Source: Schumannella sp. 10F1B-5-1 (GTDB taxonomy: Bacteria > Actinomycetota > Actinomycetes > Actinomycetales > Microbacteriaceae). Taken from it: a DNA stretch of 64,000 nt. The stretch's first letter is position 1. Every line of letters starts with the position of its first letter. Made by a program: the position numbers and the translations under genes. Where the stretch lies: assembly GCF_006517535.1 (NCBI RefSeq), contig NZ_VHQH01000036.1, forward strand, positions 317,194 to 381,193, given 5' to 3'. Shown one piece after another: positions 52,299 through 63,960 of this stretch. The notes beneath the pieces are model-generated. The model was not told the origin of the DNA. It ran no database searches and saw only the letters and a list, made by a program, of their open reading frames with translations.

Positions 52299-53569
52299 GC
52301 CGCGGCGTGCGCTCCGCGCGCTCCGTGCGCCGCGCCGCCGCGGGCGTCGCGACCCTCGCGCTCGCCGTCGGCGCCGCACTCGTGCCGGCCGTCGCGGCGC
52401 AGGCCGACGATGTGCGCAATCGGGAGTACTGGCTGCAGGACTACGGCATCGAGAAGGCCTGGGCCACCACCAAGGGCAAGGGCCAGACCATCGCGGTCAT
52501 CGACTCCGGTGTCGACCCCACGCATCCCGACCTCGCCGGCGCCGTCGTCGGCGGCAAGGACTTCTCGGGCTTCGGCGGGCCCACGGGGCAGCCGCCCGCC
52601 GGCGACGACAACGAGCACGGCACGATGGTCGCCTCGCTCGCGGCGGGCCGCGGCACGAGCGCGACCGACGGCATCATCGGCAGCGCTCCCGAGGCGTCGA
52701 TCCTGGCGATCTCGATCGGCTTCGGCTCGCAGGCGCGCAACTCCGACCAGCAGATCGCGGATGCCGTGACCTGGGCTGTCGACAACGGCGCCGACGTGAT
52801 CAACATGTCGTTCAGCCGCAACACCCCCGACTGGCCCGAGAGCTGGGACAAGGCCTTCCTCTACGCCATGGAGCACGACGTCGTGATCGTCGCCGCGGCC
52901 GGCAACCGCGGATCGGGCATCACCTCGGTCGGCGCGCCCGCCACCATGCCGGGCGTGCTCGTCGTCGGCGGCGTCGACCGTCAGGGCGTCACGAGCTTCG
53001 ACGCCTCGACTCAGGGCATCACGATCGGCGTCAGCGCGCCGAGCGAGGAGCTCGTCGGGGCCACGCCCGGCGGCGGCCGCGCGATCTGGAGCGGCACCAG
53101 CGGCGCCTCGCCGATCGTCGCCGGCATCGTCGCGCTCGTGAAGGCCGCGCATCCTGACCTCGACGCCGACAACGTGATCAACCGCGTGGTGAAGACCGCC
53201 CACGACGCCGGAACGCCGGGCGTCGACTTCCTCTACGGCTACGGCCTGGTGGATGCGTCGGCCGCCGTCAGCGGGCAGGTCGATACGGTCAAGGCGAACC
53301 CGATGGGCGACCTGGCCGACTGGGTGCGCGTCTACCGCCGCGCTGACGGCGCCCCCGTCACGCCCGCGACCCGCGCCGACCGCAACCCGCCCGCCGCCGT
53401 GCCCGCGCCGGTCGTGCCCTGGAGTCCGGTCGGCACCCTGCTGCCCGACCCGCGGCGCCTGAGCGAGTGGGGGATGCCCGCCCTCGCCTTCACCGGACTC
53501 GCCGCCGTCTGGATCGCCCTCATCGTCGGGGGAGTGCGCACGGTCAGGAGCGGTCGCCGGACGCGCTAA
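52268..53569 (+). CDS. Membrane-anchored subtilisin-like serine protease (S8)
   Basis: 433 residues. A signal segment (RRAAAGVATLALAVGAALVPAVAAQA) and a C-terminal membrane helix (MPALAFTGLAAVWIALIVGGV) anchor it. Catalytic D79 (AVIDSGVD), H117 (DNEHGTMVAS), oxyanion N213 and S278 (GTSGAS) are in order. The layout resembles mycosin-type proteases but no ESX locus is near. GGAGG 7 bases before ATG 52268 supports this start over 52262. It overlaps the DUF501 gene. Confidence 0.93.
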   Translation: MRSRDRSRGLSRGVRSARSVRRAAAGVATLALAVGAALVPAVAAQADDVRNREYWLQDYGIEKAWATTKGKGQTIAVIDSGVDPTHPDLAGAVVGGKDFSGFGGPTGQPPAGDDNEHGTMVASLAAGRGTSATDGIIGSAPEASILAISIGFGSQARNSDQQIADAVTWAVDNGADVINMSFSRNTPDWPESWDKAFLYAMEHDVVIVAAAGNRGSGITSVGAPATMPGVLVVGGVDRQGVTSFDASTQGITIGVSAPSEELVGATPGGGRAIWSGTSGASPIVAGIVALVKAAHPDLDADNVINRVVKTAHDAGTPGVDFLYGYGLVDASAAVSGQVDTVKANPMGDLADWVRVYRRADGAPVTPATRADRNPPAAVPAPVVPWSPVGTLLPDPRRLSEWGMPALAFTGLAAVWIALIVGGVRTVRSGRRTR

Positions 53570-53606
53570 CGTTAAAGCGCGCACTGTCCATAAGGAGACC
53601 ACCCTC

Positions 53607-54935
53607 GTGCCCAAGATCCTCATCGTCGGCGGCGGTTATGCCGGGTTCTACACCGCCTTCAAGCTGCAGAAGCACCTGCGACGCGGTGAGGCGACCGTCA
53701 CGGTCGTCGACCCCCTGCCGTACATGACCTACCAGCCCTTCCTGCCGGAGGTCGCCGCCGGGTCTGTCGAGCCGCGCCACGCGATCGTGCCGCTGCGCAA
53801 GCACCTCAAGAACACGCGCGTCATCACCGCCAAGGTGACCGGCATCGACCACGCGAACCGCACCGCCACCATCACGCCCGCCGAGGGCGAGCCGTGGCAG
53901 GAGGAGTACGACGAGATCGTCGTCACCGCCGGCGCCGTGTCGCGCACCTTCCCGATCCCGGGCGTCGCCGACGAGGCCATCGGCCTCAAGACGATCGAAG
54001 AGGCGACCTCGATCCGCGACCGGATCATCGCCAACGTCGACAAGGCATCCAACCTGCCCGCCGGCCCCGAGCGCGACCGTCTGCTGACCGTCGTCGTCGT
54101 CGGCGGCGGCTTCGCCGGCATCGAGGTGTTCGCTGAGCTGCGCAGCTTCGTCAGCGCGCTCGTCGGCCAGTACTCGACGCTGAGCTTCGAGGACACGAAG
54201 TTCCACCTCATCGAGGCGATGGGCCGCATCATGCCCGAGGTCTCGCTCGAGACCAGCAAGTGGGTCATCAAGAACATCACCGAGCGCGGCGGCCAGATCC
54301 ACCTCGACACGCAGCTGCAGAGCGCGGTCGACGGCAAGATCCAGCTCTCGACCGGCGAGGAGTTCGAGTCGGAGCTCATCATCTGGACGGCCGGCGTCAT
54401 GGCCAGCCCGTCGCTCAAGGGCACCGACCTGCCGCTCGAGCCGCGTGGTCGCGTGACCGTGCGCGCCGATCTGCGCGGCGTCGACGCCGAGGGCGAGATC
54501 GTCCCCGGCCTCTGGGGCGCCGGCGACGCGGCGGCCGTTCCCGACATCTCGGGCTTCAGCCCGCTGCCCGACAAGTCGTGCGTGCCGAACGCCCAGCACG
54601 CGGTGCGTCAGGGCAAGCGCATGGCGAAGAACATCGTCGCCGTCCTGCGCGGCGAGGCCACCAAGGACTACTTCCACAAGCCCGCGGGCGCGGTGGCCGG
54701 TCTCGGTCTCGGCGTCGGCGCGTTCCAGAAGGGCAAGCTCGGCATCACCGGCTTCCCCGCCTGGATCATGCACCGCGGCTACCACGGTCTCGCGATGCCG
54801 ATGTGGGAGCGCAAGTTCCGCGTCTTCGGCAACTGGTTCGCCCAGTTCATCTACGGCCGCGACCTCTCGGCGATCCCCGCGCGCGACGTGCCGCGCGAGG
54901 CCTTCGAGACCTTCGCGTCGCGCCCCAAAGCCTGA
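53607..54935 (+). CDS. ndh: Type II NADH dehydrogenase
   Basis: 442 residues; a single-subunit flavoprotein that passes electrons from NADH to quinone without pumping protons. FAD motif GGGYAGFYTAF (8-18) and NADH motif VVVVGGGFAGIEVF. The C-terminal end is amphipathic, the usual membrane-anchoring region. GTG start with AAGGAGACC; TTAAAG upstream may be part of its promoter. Confidence 0.96.
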   Translation: MPKILIVGGGYAGFYTAFKLQKHLRRGEATVTVVDPLPYMTYQPFLPEVAAGSVEPRHAIVPLRKHLKNTRVITAKVTGIDHANRTATITPAEGEPWQEEYDEIVVTAGAVSRTFPIPGVADEAIGLKTIEEATSIRDRIIANVDKASNLPAGPERDRLLTVVVVGGGFAGIEVFAELRSFVSALVGQYSTLSFEDTKFHLIEAMGRIMPEVSLETSKWVIKNITERGGQIHLDTQLQSAVDGKIQLSTGEEFESELIIWTAGVMASPSLKGTDLPLEPRGRVTVRADLRGVDAEGEIVPGLWGAGDAAAVPDISGFSPLPDKSCVPNAQHAVRQGKRMAKNIVAVLRGEATKDYFHKPAGAVAGLGLGVGAFQKGKLGITGFPAWIMHRGYHGLAMPMWERKFRVFGNWFAQFIYGRDLSAIPARDVPREAFETFASRPKA

Positions 54936-54954
54936 CAACCGCGTCACGCCGTCG

Positions 54955-54984
54955 ACGGCGCTCCTCCTCCGGGAGGGGCGCCGT
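54955..54984 (+). terminator. Hairpin after ndh
   Basis: ACGGCGCTCCTCC (54955-54967) and GGAGGGGCGCCGT (54972-54984) pair at all 13 positions, with one G-U. TTCG follows, not a U tract. Confidence 0.75.
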
Positions 54985-55054
54985 TCGCGTTTCGCGGATG
55001 ACATCGCTCGTCTGAATCCGAGCATCCGACAGCTGTCCGATAGGCTCGGCGATC

Positions 55055-56218
55055 GTGCTCCGCCTGCTCGTCTCCCTCGCCGTGGGTGCTCTCGTCGGCG
55101 CCGTCATCGTCAGCATCGTCGGCCCGCCCGACGGCGCCGGCGGTCTCCTGATCGGCATCTCGTCGACCGTGCTCGTCATCTCGGTCATGCTGATGCTGAT
55201 CGGGCGGTCGATGCGCGGCACGGTCGCCCCCGACGCGGCGAGCCTGCAGGCCGCCCGCGATGCCCGACGGCTCGGTCTCGCCCGGGTGGATGCGCTCCGC
55301 CAGACCGGCACGCAGATCAATGACCAGCCGTACTGCGAGATCGACCTCACGGTGCAGCCGCTGCGCGGCGCGGCGTTCGCGACCACGATCGGCCAGATCG
55401 TCGCCGTGACCGAGGTCCCGGCGTATCAGCCGGGCAGCGAGCACGAGGTGCTCCTCGTCGTGGACGGTGGCCCCGAGGTCGCTCTGGTCGGCGACGGGCA
55501 GCTCTCGCTCTCCGAGCGCGGTCGGCTGCGCATCCCGGCGCGCTCGAGTGTGCCGTTCCGCTCGATCGCGCCGCACACGCGCATCGTCGGAGGGCGTCGC
55601 CGCGGACCACTGATCGGCGTCGGTGCCTCGGGGCGCCCCTGGCGTCTCGCGCTCTTCGTGGTGCTCGCGCTCGTCGCGGCGACCGCTGTCGTGCTGCCCT
55701 TCCGTGAGGCGGTCGGCCAGACCGTCGCGGCGATCGGCGACGGGCGGCTCAAGCCCGACGCACGTCGCCCCGAGATCGTGCGCGCCGCGCTCGACGCGAT
55801 CACGCGCGAGGTCGGCCACGACCGCGTCGTGAGCATCGGGGTCTATGAGGATTTCGTGATCGTCGACGCTCCGATCGAGGTCGGTGGCACCCGTACCGAC
55901 GAGTGGATGTACCGCGGCGGCCAGGTGAGTCACCGCGGCGCCGCGACCTCGCAGCCCGAGCTGGCCGAGGAGCAGTTCCGCAGCTCGGATGTCGCCGTCG
56001 AGCGCATCTGGGCGCTGCTGGAACGGGCGTCCGTCGACGCCGGCACGCCGATCGGCGACGCGAGCGTGCGGATCGCCCGCGCGACCGACGACGACATCGA
56101 CAGCCCGACCTTCATCCAGGCGGTCGGCGATCCGGAGATCACCTTCAGCATCGGCGACGACTACGGCGACACCGCGTTCATCGCGGCGGCCGACGGGAGC
56201 GGGCTGCGCCGGCGCTGA
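55055..56218 (+). CDS. Membrane protein with two N-terminal helices, unknown function
   Basis: 387 residues, unrecognised. Two helices at 1-25 and 30-50, a soluble segment (65-185) containing PYCEIDLTVQPLRG and VVDGGPEVALVG, another helix (about 200-222), then a C-terminal domain. The final part repeats a DDxxxSPTFIQAVGDPEITFSIGDDYGD pattern. GTG start, TAGGCT ends 8 bases upstream: probably leaderless. It lies between ndh and a SnoaL-like gene, without clear operon. Confidence 0.75.
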   Translation: MLRLLVSLAVGALVGAVIVSIVGPPDGAGGLLIGISSTVLVISVMLMLIGRSMRGTVAPDAASLQAARDARRLGLARVDALRQTGTQINDQPYCEIDLTVQPLRGAAFATTIGQIVAVTEVPAYQPGSEHEVLLVVDGGPEVALVGDGQLSLSERGRLRIPARSSVPFRSIAPHTRIVGGRRRGPLIGVGASGRPWRLALFVVLALVAATAVVLPFREAVGQTVAAIGDGRLKPDARRPEIVRAALDAITREVGHDRVVSIGVYEDFVIVDAPIEVGGTRTDEWMYRGGQVSHRGAATSQPELAEEQFRSSDVAVERIWALLERASVDAGTPIGDASVRIARATDDDIDSPTFIQAVGDPEITFSIGDDYGDTAFIAAADGSGLRRR

Positions 56219-56263
56219 CAGCCGGGTGCCGCCGCGTCGGCGGTGCGGCGTTGCGTGCCGCGC

Positions 56264-56647
56264 ATGGACATCGACACCTGGATGCGCGGCTACGAGAAGG
56301 CCTGGGCGAGCAACGACGCCGACGACATCGGCGCGCTGTTCGCCGCCGACGCGGAGTATCGCGTCGAGCCGTGGACCGAGCCCTGGCGCGGCCGCGACGC
56401 GATCGTGCGCGAGTGGATCGCGCGCGCCGATTCGCCGGGCGACTGGACCTTCACGTGGCACCTCGCGGGCGCCGACCCCTCGACCGACACCGTCTTCGTG
56501 CAGGGCGAGACCCGCTACGCCGAGACGGGGATCGTCTACAGCAATCTGTGGGTGATCCGGTTCGCCGCGGAGGCCGGCGCCGGCGCCGACGGCGGGCGGG
56601 CCCTCGCCTTCACCGAGTGGTGGATGGATCAGGCGAAGCCGTCGTGA
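56264..56647 (+). CDS. SnoaL/NTF2-like protein
   Basis: 127 residues. The fold is indicated by MRGYEKAWASNDADDIGALFAADAEYRVEPW, GRDAIVREW and a final FTEWWMDQ. Proteins of this cone-shaped fold are often enzymes or ligand-binding proteins; the ligand is unknown. ATG 56264 gives the natural start. Confidence 0.88.
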   Translation: MDIDTWMRGYEKAWASNDADDIGALFAADAEYRVEPWTEPWRGRDAIVREWIARADSPGDWTFTWHLAGADPSTDTVFVQGETRYAETGIVYSNLWVIRFAAEAGAGADGGRALAFTEWWMDQAKPS

Positions 56648-56695
56648 GCATCCTGCCCCTCCCCGCAGCGTTCGCCGTCCGAAGTCGCTCGGTCG

Positions 56696-56718
56696 GTGTC
56701 GTCCGCTCGCTCTAGCAT
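56696..56718 (+). promoter_or_regulatory. Candidate DNA-damage promoter of the UvrA-like gene
   Basis: GTGTCGTCC (56696-56704), 8 bases, TAGCAT (56713-56718) fits tTGTCRgtg-N8-TAnnnT at the invariant positions (TGTCR and TAnnnT), though the lower-case gtg does not. It would start a leader of about 47 bases before ATG 56772. Weaker than the mfd match. Confidence 0.45.
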
Positions 56719-56771
56719 CGTCACCAGCAGGGACGCCGCGATCCCCGCCCGCCGACCGAGGAGCGCACCCC

Positions 56772-59165
<2,394 letters not shown>

Positions 59166-59191
59166 GCGGGGGCGACAGCGCGAGATCGCTG

Positions 59192-59761
59192 TCAGCGCTG
59201 CTGCGGGAGCGGTGAGGGCGGTGCCTCGTTCCTGACGACGCCCTGGATGTCGCCGACCGTCGTCACGGTGTACGCCGAGAGGTTGAGTGTGTCGCCCGGA
59301 TAGATCGGCCATGGGTAGCCGCCTCGGCGCACCCGATTGAGCGTGTTGAGGTAGCCGAAGTCGGGGAAGCCGAACCGCTCGGCGATGTAGTCGACGAGAT
59401 CACCGGATGCCACCGTGTACGACGCCGGTCGGCCGGCGGAGTCGAGGGTGACGGCGCCGGTCGCGTACTCGCGGGATCCCGCGTCGACCGGCAGTCGCAC
59501 GGCGTAGGAGCCGATCCGGTCGCCCGCCACCACGGGCGCCGCGCCGACAGAATCCGCGTTCGGTGTCGGAGTGATCGTCGCGTCGTCCATCGGATCTCCA
59601 GAGGGCATGGCCGTGTTCGTCGACGGAACGGCGGCGGAAGCACTCGCCGATGGCGAGGTCGAGCGTCGACTGTCAGCGCGATCATCGTCGGCGGGCACGC
59701 AGGCCGCGAGGGTCGCCGCCGTGATCAGTGCCATCGCCGTCACCAGCACGCGTCGTCGCAT
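59192..59761 (-). CDS. Lipoprotein with LysM-like domain
   Basis: 189 residues. The signal ends in the lipobox LAAC (C21). A Ser/Ala/Asp/Pro-rich linker follows. A C-terminal LysM-like region reads SYTVASGDLVDYIAERFGF, then GYPWPIYPGDTLNLS, consistent with peptidoglycan binding. GAGGGGGAAG precedes ATG. It is convergent with the UvrA-like gene and isolated from the tRNA. Confidence 0.85.
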   Translation of the reverse strand: MRRRVLVTAMALITAATLAACVPADDDRADSRRSTSPSASASAAVPSTNTAMPSGDPMDDATITPTPNADSVGAAPVVAGDRIGSYAVRLPVDAGSREYATGAVTLDSAGRPASYTVASGDLVDYIAERFGFPDFGYLNTLNRVRRGGYPWPIYPGDTLNLSAYTVTTVGDIQGVVRNEAPPSPLPQQR

Positions 59762-59884
59762 CGCTTCCCCCTCAGATGAGCGTGGCTCACACTAACCCGT
59801 CGTCGCGTCGAGGTGCGGTGCCGGCGCGCGGCGTTCGGGCTCAGCGTCGTTCGGCGCCACGGCGAGCACGCCCTGACCCGTCTT

Positions 59885-60076
59885 TCAGAGTCGGCGTCGG
59901 TTGATCCTCAGCGCGATGAGAGCGACGACGGTCATCACCAGACCGGAGGCCAGCATCACTCCGACCAGCGCCATGTCGCCGCGACCCCCGATCATCAGGC
60001 CGAGCGCCGAGACCACGACGATCAGGCCGCAGGCGGCGAGGAGCCAGTTCAGCCGGATCGCGGTCTTGGCGTTCAT
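59885..60076 (-). CDS. Small two-helix membrane protein
   Basis: 63 residues: MNAKTAIRLN, helix at about 9-28, loop GGRGDM, helix at about 35-58, and a basic end NRRRL. No family is recognised. CAGCCT ends 6 bases before ATG, fitting the leaderless pattern. Short hydrophobic genes like this are common in these genomes but few are characterised. Confidence 0.65.
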   Translation of the reverse strand: MNAKTAIRLNWLLAACGLIVVVSALGLMIGGRGDMALVGVMLASGLVMTVVALIALRINRRRL

Positions 60077-60137
60077 CCGGTCAGGCTGATCTGAACGACG
60101 CTCACTGTCAATGCGCGGGCCGTCGGATCGCCGCCGC

Positions 60138-60211
60138 GTGCCCCCGCTGGGATTCGAACCCAGACTGAGGCGATTTTAAGTCGCCTGCCTCTGCCGATTG
60201 GGCTACGGGGG
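60138..60211 (-). tRNA. tRNA-Leu with UAA anticodon and short variable loop
   Basis: Reading the minus strand: acceptor GCCCCCG/CGGGGGC, a D arm with GGC after a loop with GG, anticodon arm GGCGA-CTTAAAA-TCGCC (anticodon UAA), five-base variable loop TCAGT, T arm CTGGG-TTCGAAT-CCCAG, discriminator A, CCA not encoded. UAA reads UUA leucine. The short variable loop is class I, whereas standard tRNA-Leu is class II with a long arm. All stems pair perfectly. Confidence 0.85.
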
Positions 60212-60253
60212 CGGATGCGTCGGCGCGGGTGCCGACGGTCCTCCGCGAAAGTA

Positions 60254-62512
60254 TCAGCGCGCGGCGAGCGCGGGTTCGACCCAGCGGATCCACGCCCAGC
60301 CGCCGAGGCACACCGCGCCGACGACGAACGCCGCGAGCATCGTGCCGAGCATCGGGAAGCCCGATCCGGATGCCAGCGCGAGCGCCGCGAGCAGCACCGC
60401 GACGAGCGCGACGCCGACCCACACGAGCGGCGACCAGTCGAAGATCGCCCGGCCCGGCAGCGAGCCGACCGGCACGAGCAGCAGCACGGCGGAGCCGAGA
60501 CCCGAGACCGTGATCGCGGTGAGCACCTCCGACAGACCCGAGCCGAGCATCCCGCCCGCCCCGCCGGTCGCGTCGTGCACGACCCAGGCGACGACCGCGA
60601 GCGCCGCGATCGAGCCGATCTGAGCGAGGTGGATGAGCGCTCCCGCCCGGTCGCCGACGGCGCCGACCGCCGCGACGGCGAGCACCACGCCCACGACGAG
60701 CGGCGGCTCGAGACCGAGCCAGCGCGAGACGAGGGCGCCGAGCATCCCGACCAGCAGGAACACGGGCACGAGACGCAGCACGCGACGCACCCCCGCGGCG
60801 CGGGCGACGAGCGCGCTCGCGACCACCACGCCGACGCCGTTGACGGCGGTGACGCCGATCGCGATCGCCACGAGCATGCGGGCGTAGCGCTGCTGATCTT
60901 GCACTCCGATCGCGAGCGCCGTGATCAGCGTGGCAGCGAGCAGCAGGGCGCCGAGCACGACCCAGGGCCGCCACCGACGCCAGGCCGGGGAGGCGTCGTC
61001 GTCCTCGTCCGACGACGGGGTGCCCGACGCGAGCGAGCCGAAAGCGCGACCGCCGCCGCGCTGGTTGCGGCCGAACAGCTTCGGCAGCTGCACGCGCAGG
61101 CGCGGCCCTGCGGCGGCGACCAGCAGACGCAGCGGCAGCGCCACGAGCAGCACGAACGCGGCCGCGAGCAGCAGCCCGCTGAGCCATCCGCCGCCTCCGA
61201 GCGCCGAGGTCAGGGTGGGCAGGGCGCTGCCGAAGCGGGTCGGGTCGGCCCAGCCTCCGCCGAGACCGCCGTCGCCCTGCGGCGCCGACCCCGAGCCGCC
61301 CGAGCCGTCGGGCGTCGACGGCGGCGTCGTGCCGGGCGGGGTCGGCGAGCTCGGGTCGCTGGGCGCTCCGGGCGTCGGGCTCGTCGGCGAGCTGGGCGAC
61401 GGGGACGGCGAGGGCGACGTGGATGTGCCGCCGAAAATCAGCCGCAGCACCGCACTCGGCGCGGAGTAGTTGCCGGCGACATCCCGCTGCATCGCCTGCA
61501 CGACGTGGCGCCCCGACCCGGTGATCTGGGCGACGCAGCTCCAGGCGCCGGCGCTAACCTGCGCCGAGCAGAGCAGGTCGCCCTCGGCGAAGACGTCGAC
61601 CGAGGCATCGGTCTCGCCGCGACCGGTGAAGGTCGTCGCGCCCGAGATGCGGCTGCCGTCGGCAGGGGAGTCGATCACGGGCGCGGCCGGCGCATCCTGG
61701 TCGATCACGAGCGTGCGGGCGGCGCTCGCCGGCGAGATCTCGCCGGGCGCATCGGGCGAGAACTGGCGCGCCGTCACCGAATAGCGGCCGGGGCCGGTCG
61801 AGATCGGACAGCTCCACGAGCCGTCGACCGCGACGGCGGGGCAGGTCGCCGTGACCGCGGCCCCGCCGCCCTCGGGCGTCGTCGTCACCGAGACGCCGGC
61901 GCGCGGGTAGCCGGTGCCGGTGATGATGCCGGTGGAGTAGATCGTGCCCGCGCCCGTGATGCTCGGCGCGCTGAGTGCACGCAGCGTCAGCGAGATCGTG
62001 GTCGGCACGGGCGACGGGGATGCCGACGGGCCTCCCGACGGCGACGGCGACGGGGATGCGGAGGCGTCGGCGGCCGGGGTCGAGGTCAGCGTCAGCTGGG
62101 TGCGGCCGTTCGGCAGGTCGATCGCGCAGTCCCAGCGGCCGTCGGAGCCGACCGTCGTCGTGCAGCTCGCGATGCCGTTGCCGGTCACCTGCACCGTCGC
62201 GCCGGGCGTCCCGGATCCCTGCAGCTCGGCGCGGGATCCGGAGACGAACTCGTCGTCGCGATGCGAGGTGACGCGGAAGGTGTCGTCGGCGGCCGCGGCG
62301 GCAGGCACGAGCGCCGGGGATGCCGCGCTCTCGTCCGCCTGCGCGGGCGACGGCAGGGCGAGCGCGACGGCCGCGAGCAGCGCCGCGACGGCCGAGAGCA
62401 CGGCCGCGATGCGGGCGATCGAGCGTCGATCGGGATCGTCGAACCGCCCCGAACCGCGCGGGCTCGAGGCTCTCGTGGTCTCCCCGCGCACGTTCACCTG
62501 CACCCATGACAA
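60254..62512 (-). CDS. Secreted Ig-like repeat and multi-pass membrane protein
   Basis: 752 residues. A signal segment (about 33-58, SAVAALLAAVALALPSPAQA) is followed by several beta repeats with paired cysteines (ASCTTTVGSDGRWDCAIDLPNG, ATCPAVAVDGSWSCPI, LLCSAQVSAGAWSCVA) resembling Ig-like/Big modules, a Ser/Pro linker, then about ten membrane helices (from about 430) and acidic patches (SSDEDDDASPAW). A surface sensor or adhesin-like protein with unknown role. Start uncertain: TTG 62512 is the first codon, GTG 62503 is in frame, and no ribosome site decides. Confidence 0.75.
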   Translation of the reverse strand: MSWVQVNVRGETTRASSPRGSGRFDDPDRRSIARIAAVLSAVAALLAAVALALPSPAQADESAASPALVPAAAAADDTFRVTSHRDDEFVSGSRAELQGSGTPGATVQVTGNGIASCTTTVGSDGRWDCAIDLPNGRTQLTLTSTPAADASASPSPSPSGGPSASPSPVPTTISLTLRALSAPSITGAGTIYSTGIITGTGYPRAGVSVTTTPEGGGAAVTATCPAVAVDGSWSCPISTGPGRYSVTARQFSPDAPGEISPASAARTLVIDQDAPAAPVIDSPADGSRISGATTFTGRGETDASVDVFAEGDLLCSAQVSAGAWSCVAQITGSGRHVVQAMQRDVAGNYSAPSAVLRLIFGGTSTSPSPSPSPSSPTSPTPGAPSDPSSPTPPGTTPPSTPDGSGGSGSAPQGDGGLGGGWADPTRFGSALPTLTSALGGGGWLSGLLLAAAFVLLVALPLRLLVAAAGPRLRVQLPKLFGRNQRGGGRAFGSLASGTPSSDEDDDASPAWRRWRPWVVLGALLLAATLITALAIGVQDQQRYARMLVAIAIGVTAVNGVGVVVASALVARAAGVRRVLRLVPVFLLVGMLGALVSRWLGLEPPLVVGVVLAVAAVGAVGDRAGALIHLAQIGSIAALAVVAWVVHDATGGAGGMLGSGLSEVLTAITVSGLGSAVLLLVPVGSLPGRAIFDWSPLVWVGVALVAVLLAALALASGSGFPMLGTMLAAFVVGAVCLGGWAWIRWVEPALAAR

Positions 62513-62615
62513 CCTGCGACGCGCCGGGAATCAAGCCAGGCGCGCCGAATCGGGGTCTTGCTCAGGTGATCGTGACGGTGCAAAGTGGAGGAATCCCCGA
62601 CTGCGTGGAGTCGTC

Positions 62616-63224
62616 ATGACCGTCATCGGCACCCCCTCCCGGCGCGTGCACCTGGTTCAGGCCGCGCTGCGCGTGATGGAGCGCGACGGCCTGTCCGGCA
62701 CCACCGTGCGCTCGGTCGCGGCCGAGGCCGGGGTCTCGTCGAGCACCGTGCGGCGCTCCTTCGACGGACTCGACGACCTGCTCTCCGACGTGGTCGAGCT
62801 GGTCGTCGCGGGCGAGGGCGACGCGGCGCTGTGGGCTCTCATGACGGCCGAGACCGACACGGTCGCGATCATCCGGGATGCGCTGCGCGCCTACCTCGCC
62901 CTGGTGCAGCAGCATCCCGGCAGCGAGCAGACCATGCTCGAGGCGACCCTGCTCGGACTCCGCCGAGACGATCTCGCCGAGCTGCCGCGCACGCAGTACC
63001 GCCGCTATCGGGAGGTCATGCGCGAGCTCCTGTCGATCGTAGCGCGGCGGGCGGGCATCCACTGGGAGCTCGACACCGACGAGCTGGCGCGCTTCGCCCT
63101 CGCCCTGACCGACGGCGTCACGCTGGCCTGGCTCGTCGATCGCGACGACGCGGCCGCCGAGCGCGCCCTCGACCTGGCGGCCGAGTCGATCGCCCGCTAC
63201 GCCCGCGCGCCGCTGCACGCCTGA
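62616..63224 (+). CDS. TetR/AcrR-family regulator
   Basis: 202 residues. HTH: GTTVRSVAAEAGVSSSTVRRSF. The C-terminal domain includes LVQQHPGSEQTMLEATLLGLRR. It is divergent from the large surface protein and could regulate it. The 103-base gap holds TCGGGG and CCCCGA, a loose dyad. GTGGAGGAATC lies 24 bases away, so the start is not well supported by a ribosome site. Confidence 0.9.
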   Translation: MTVIGTPSRRVHLVQAALRVMERDGLSGTTVRSVAAEAGVSSSTVRRSFDGLDDLLSDVVELVVAGEGDAALWALMTAETDTVAIIRDALRAYLALVQQHPGSEQTMLEATLLGLRRDDLAELPRTQYRRYREVMRELLSIVARRAGIHWELDTDELARFALALTDGVTLAWLVDRDDAAAERALDLAAESIARYARAPLHA

Positions 63225-63314
63225 CCGGCCGGCAGCCCACCGCGCACAGCCCGTTCCCGGCAACCCGGGAGAACCCGCGGGTCCAACCGCGAGCGGGACT
63301 CGTAGAATGACCGC

Positions 63315-63881
63315 ATGGAGTGGATCATCCCCGTCGCCATCATCGTCGTCCTCGCGATCATCATCGGGGTCTACCTCTGGAGCACCTACAACGCCCTGGT
63401 CACGCTCAACGTGCGGGTGGATGAGGCCTGGAGCGACATCACGGTGCAGCTGAAGCGCCGTGCCGACCTCATCCCGAACCTGATCGAGACGGTCAAGGGC
63501 TACGCGGCGCACGAGAAGGGCGTCTTCGAGAACGTCACGAAGGCGCGCTCCGAGACCGTGAGCGCCTCGACCCCCGCCGAGGCCTCGGTCGCCGAGAACC
63601 ACATGCAGTCGGCACTGAAGTCGATCTTCGCCGTGGCGGAGGCGTACCCGCAGCTGCAGGCGAACCAGAACTTCCTGCAGCTGCAGGCCGAGCTGGTCGA
63701 CACCGAGGACAAGATCCAGGCCGCGCGCCGCTTCTACAACGGCGGGGTGCGCGAGCTGAACACGAAGATCAAGATCTTCCCGAACACGCTGTTCGCCCGC
63801 CGTCTCGGCTTCACCGAGCGCGACTTCTTCGAGGTCGACGAGCCGGCCGCGATCGCCGAGCCGCCGCGCGTTCAGTTCTGA
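63315..63881 (+). CDS. LemA-family membrane protein
   Basis: 188 residues. N-terminal membrane helix (about 4-24), then the family text NALVTLNVRVDEAWSDITVQLKRRADLIPNLIETVKGYA and a helical rod. LemA proteins accompany membrane proteases and DUF2207 proteins; their function is unclear. TAGAAT ends 6 bases before ATG: leaderless. A hairpin follows, then a possible partial gene at the edge. Confidence 0.93.
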   Translation: MEWIIPVAIIVVLAIIIGVYLWSTYNALVTLNVRVDEAWSDITVQLKRRADLIPNLIETVKGYAAHEKGVFENVTKARSETVSASTPAEASVAENHMQSALKSIFAVAEAYPQLQANQNFLQLQAELVDTEDKIQAARRFYNGGVRELNTKIKIFPNTLFARRLGFTERDFFEVDEPAAIAEPPRVQF

Positions 63882-63899
63882 CGCGATCCACCTCTTCGC

Positions 63900-63933
63900 C
63901 GAAGCGGATGTCGGGATGCCGGCGTCCGCTTCG
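63900..63933 (+). terminator. Hairpin after lemA
   Basis: CGAAGCGGA (63900-63908) pairs with TCCGCTTCG (63925-63933) across 16 bases. It may end the lemA message. Confidence 0.6.
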
Positions 63934-63960
63934 CGCATTCGGGCCGCATCCAGCGACCGC

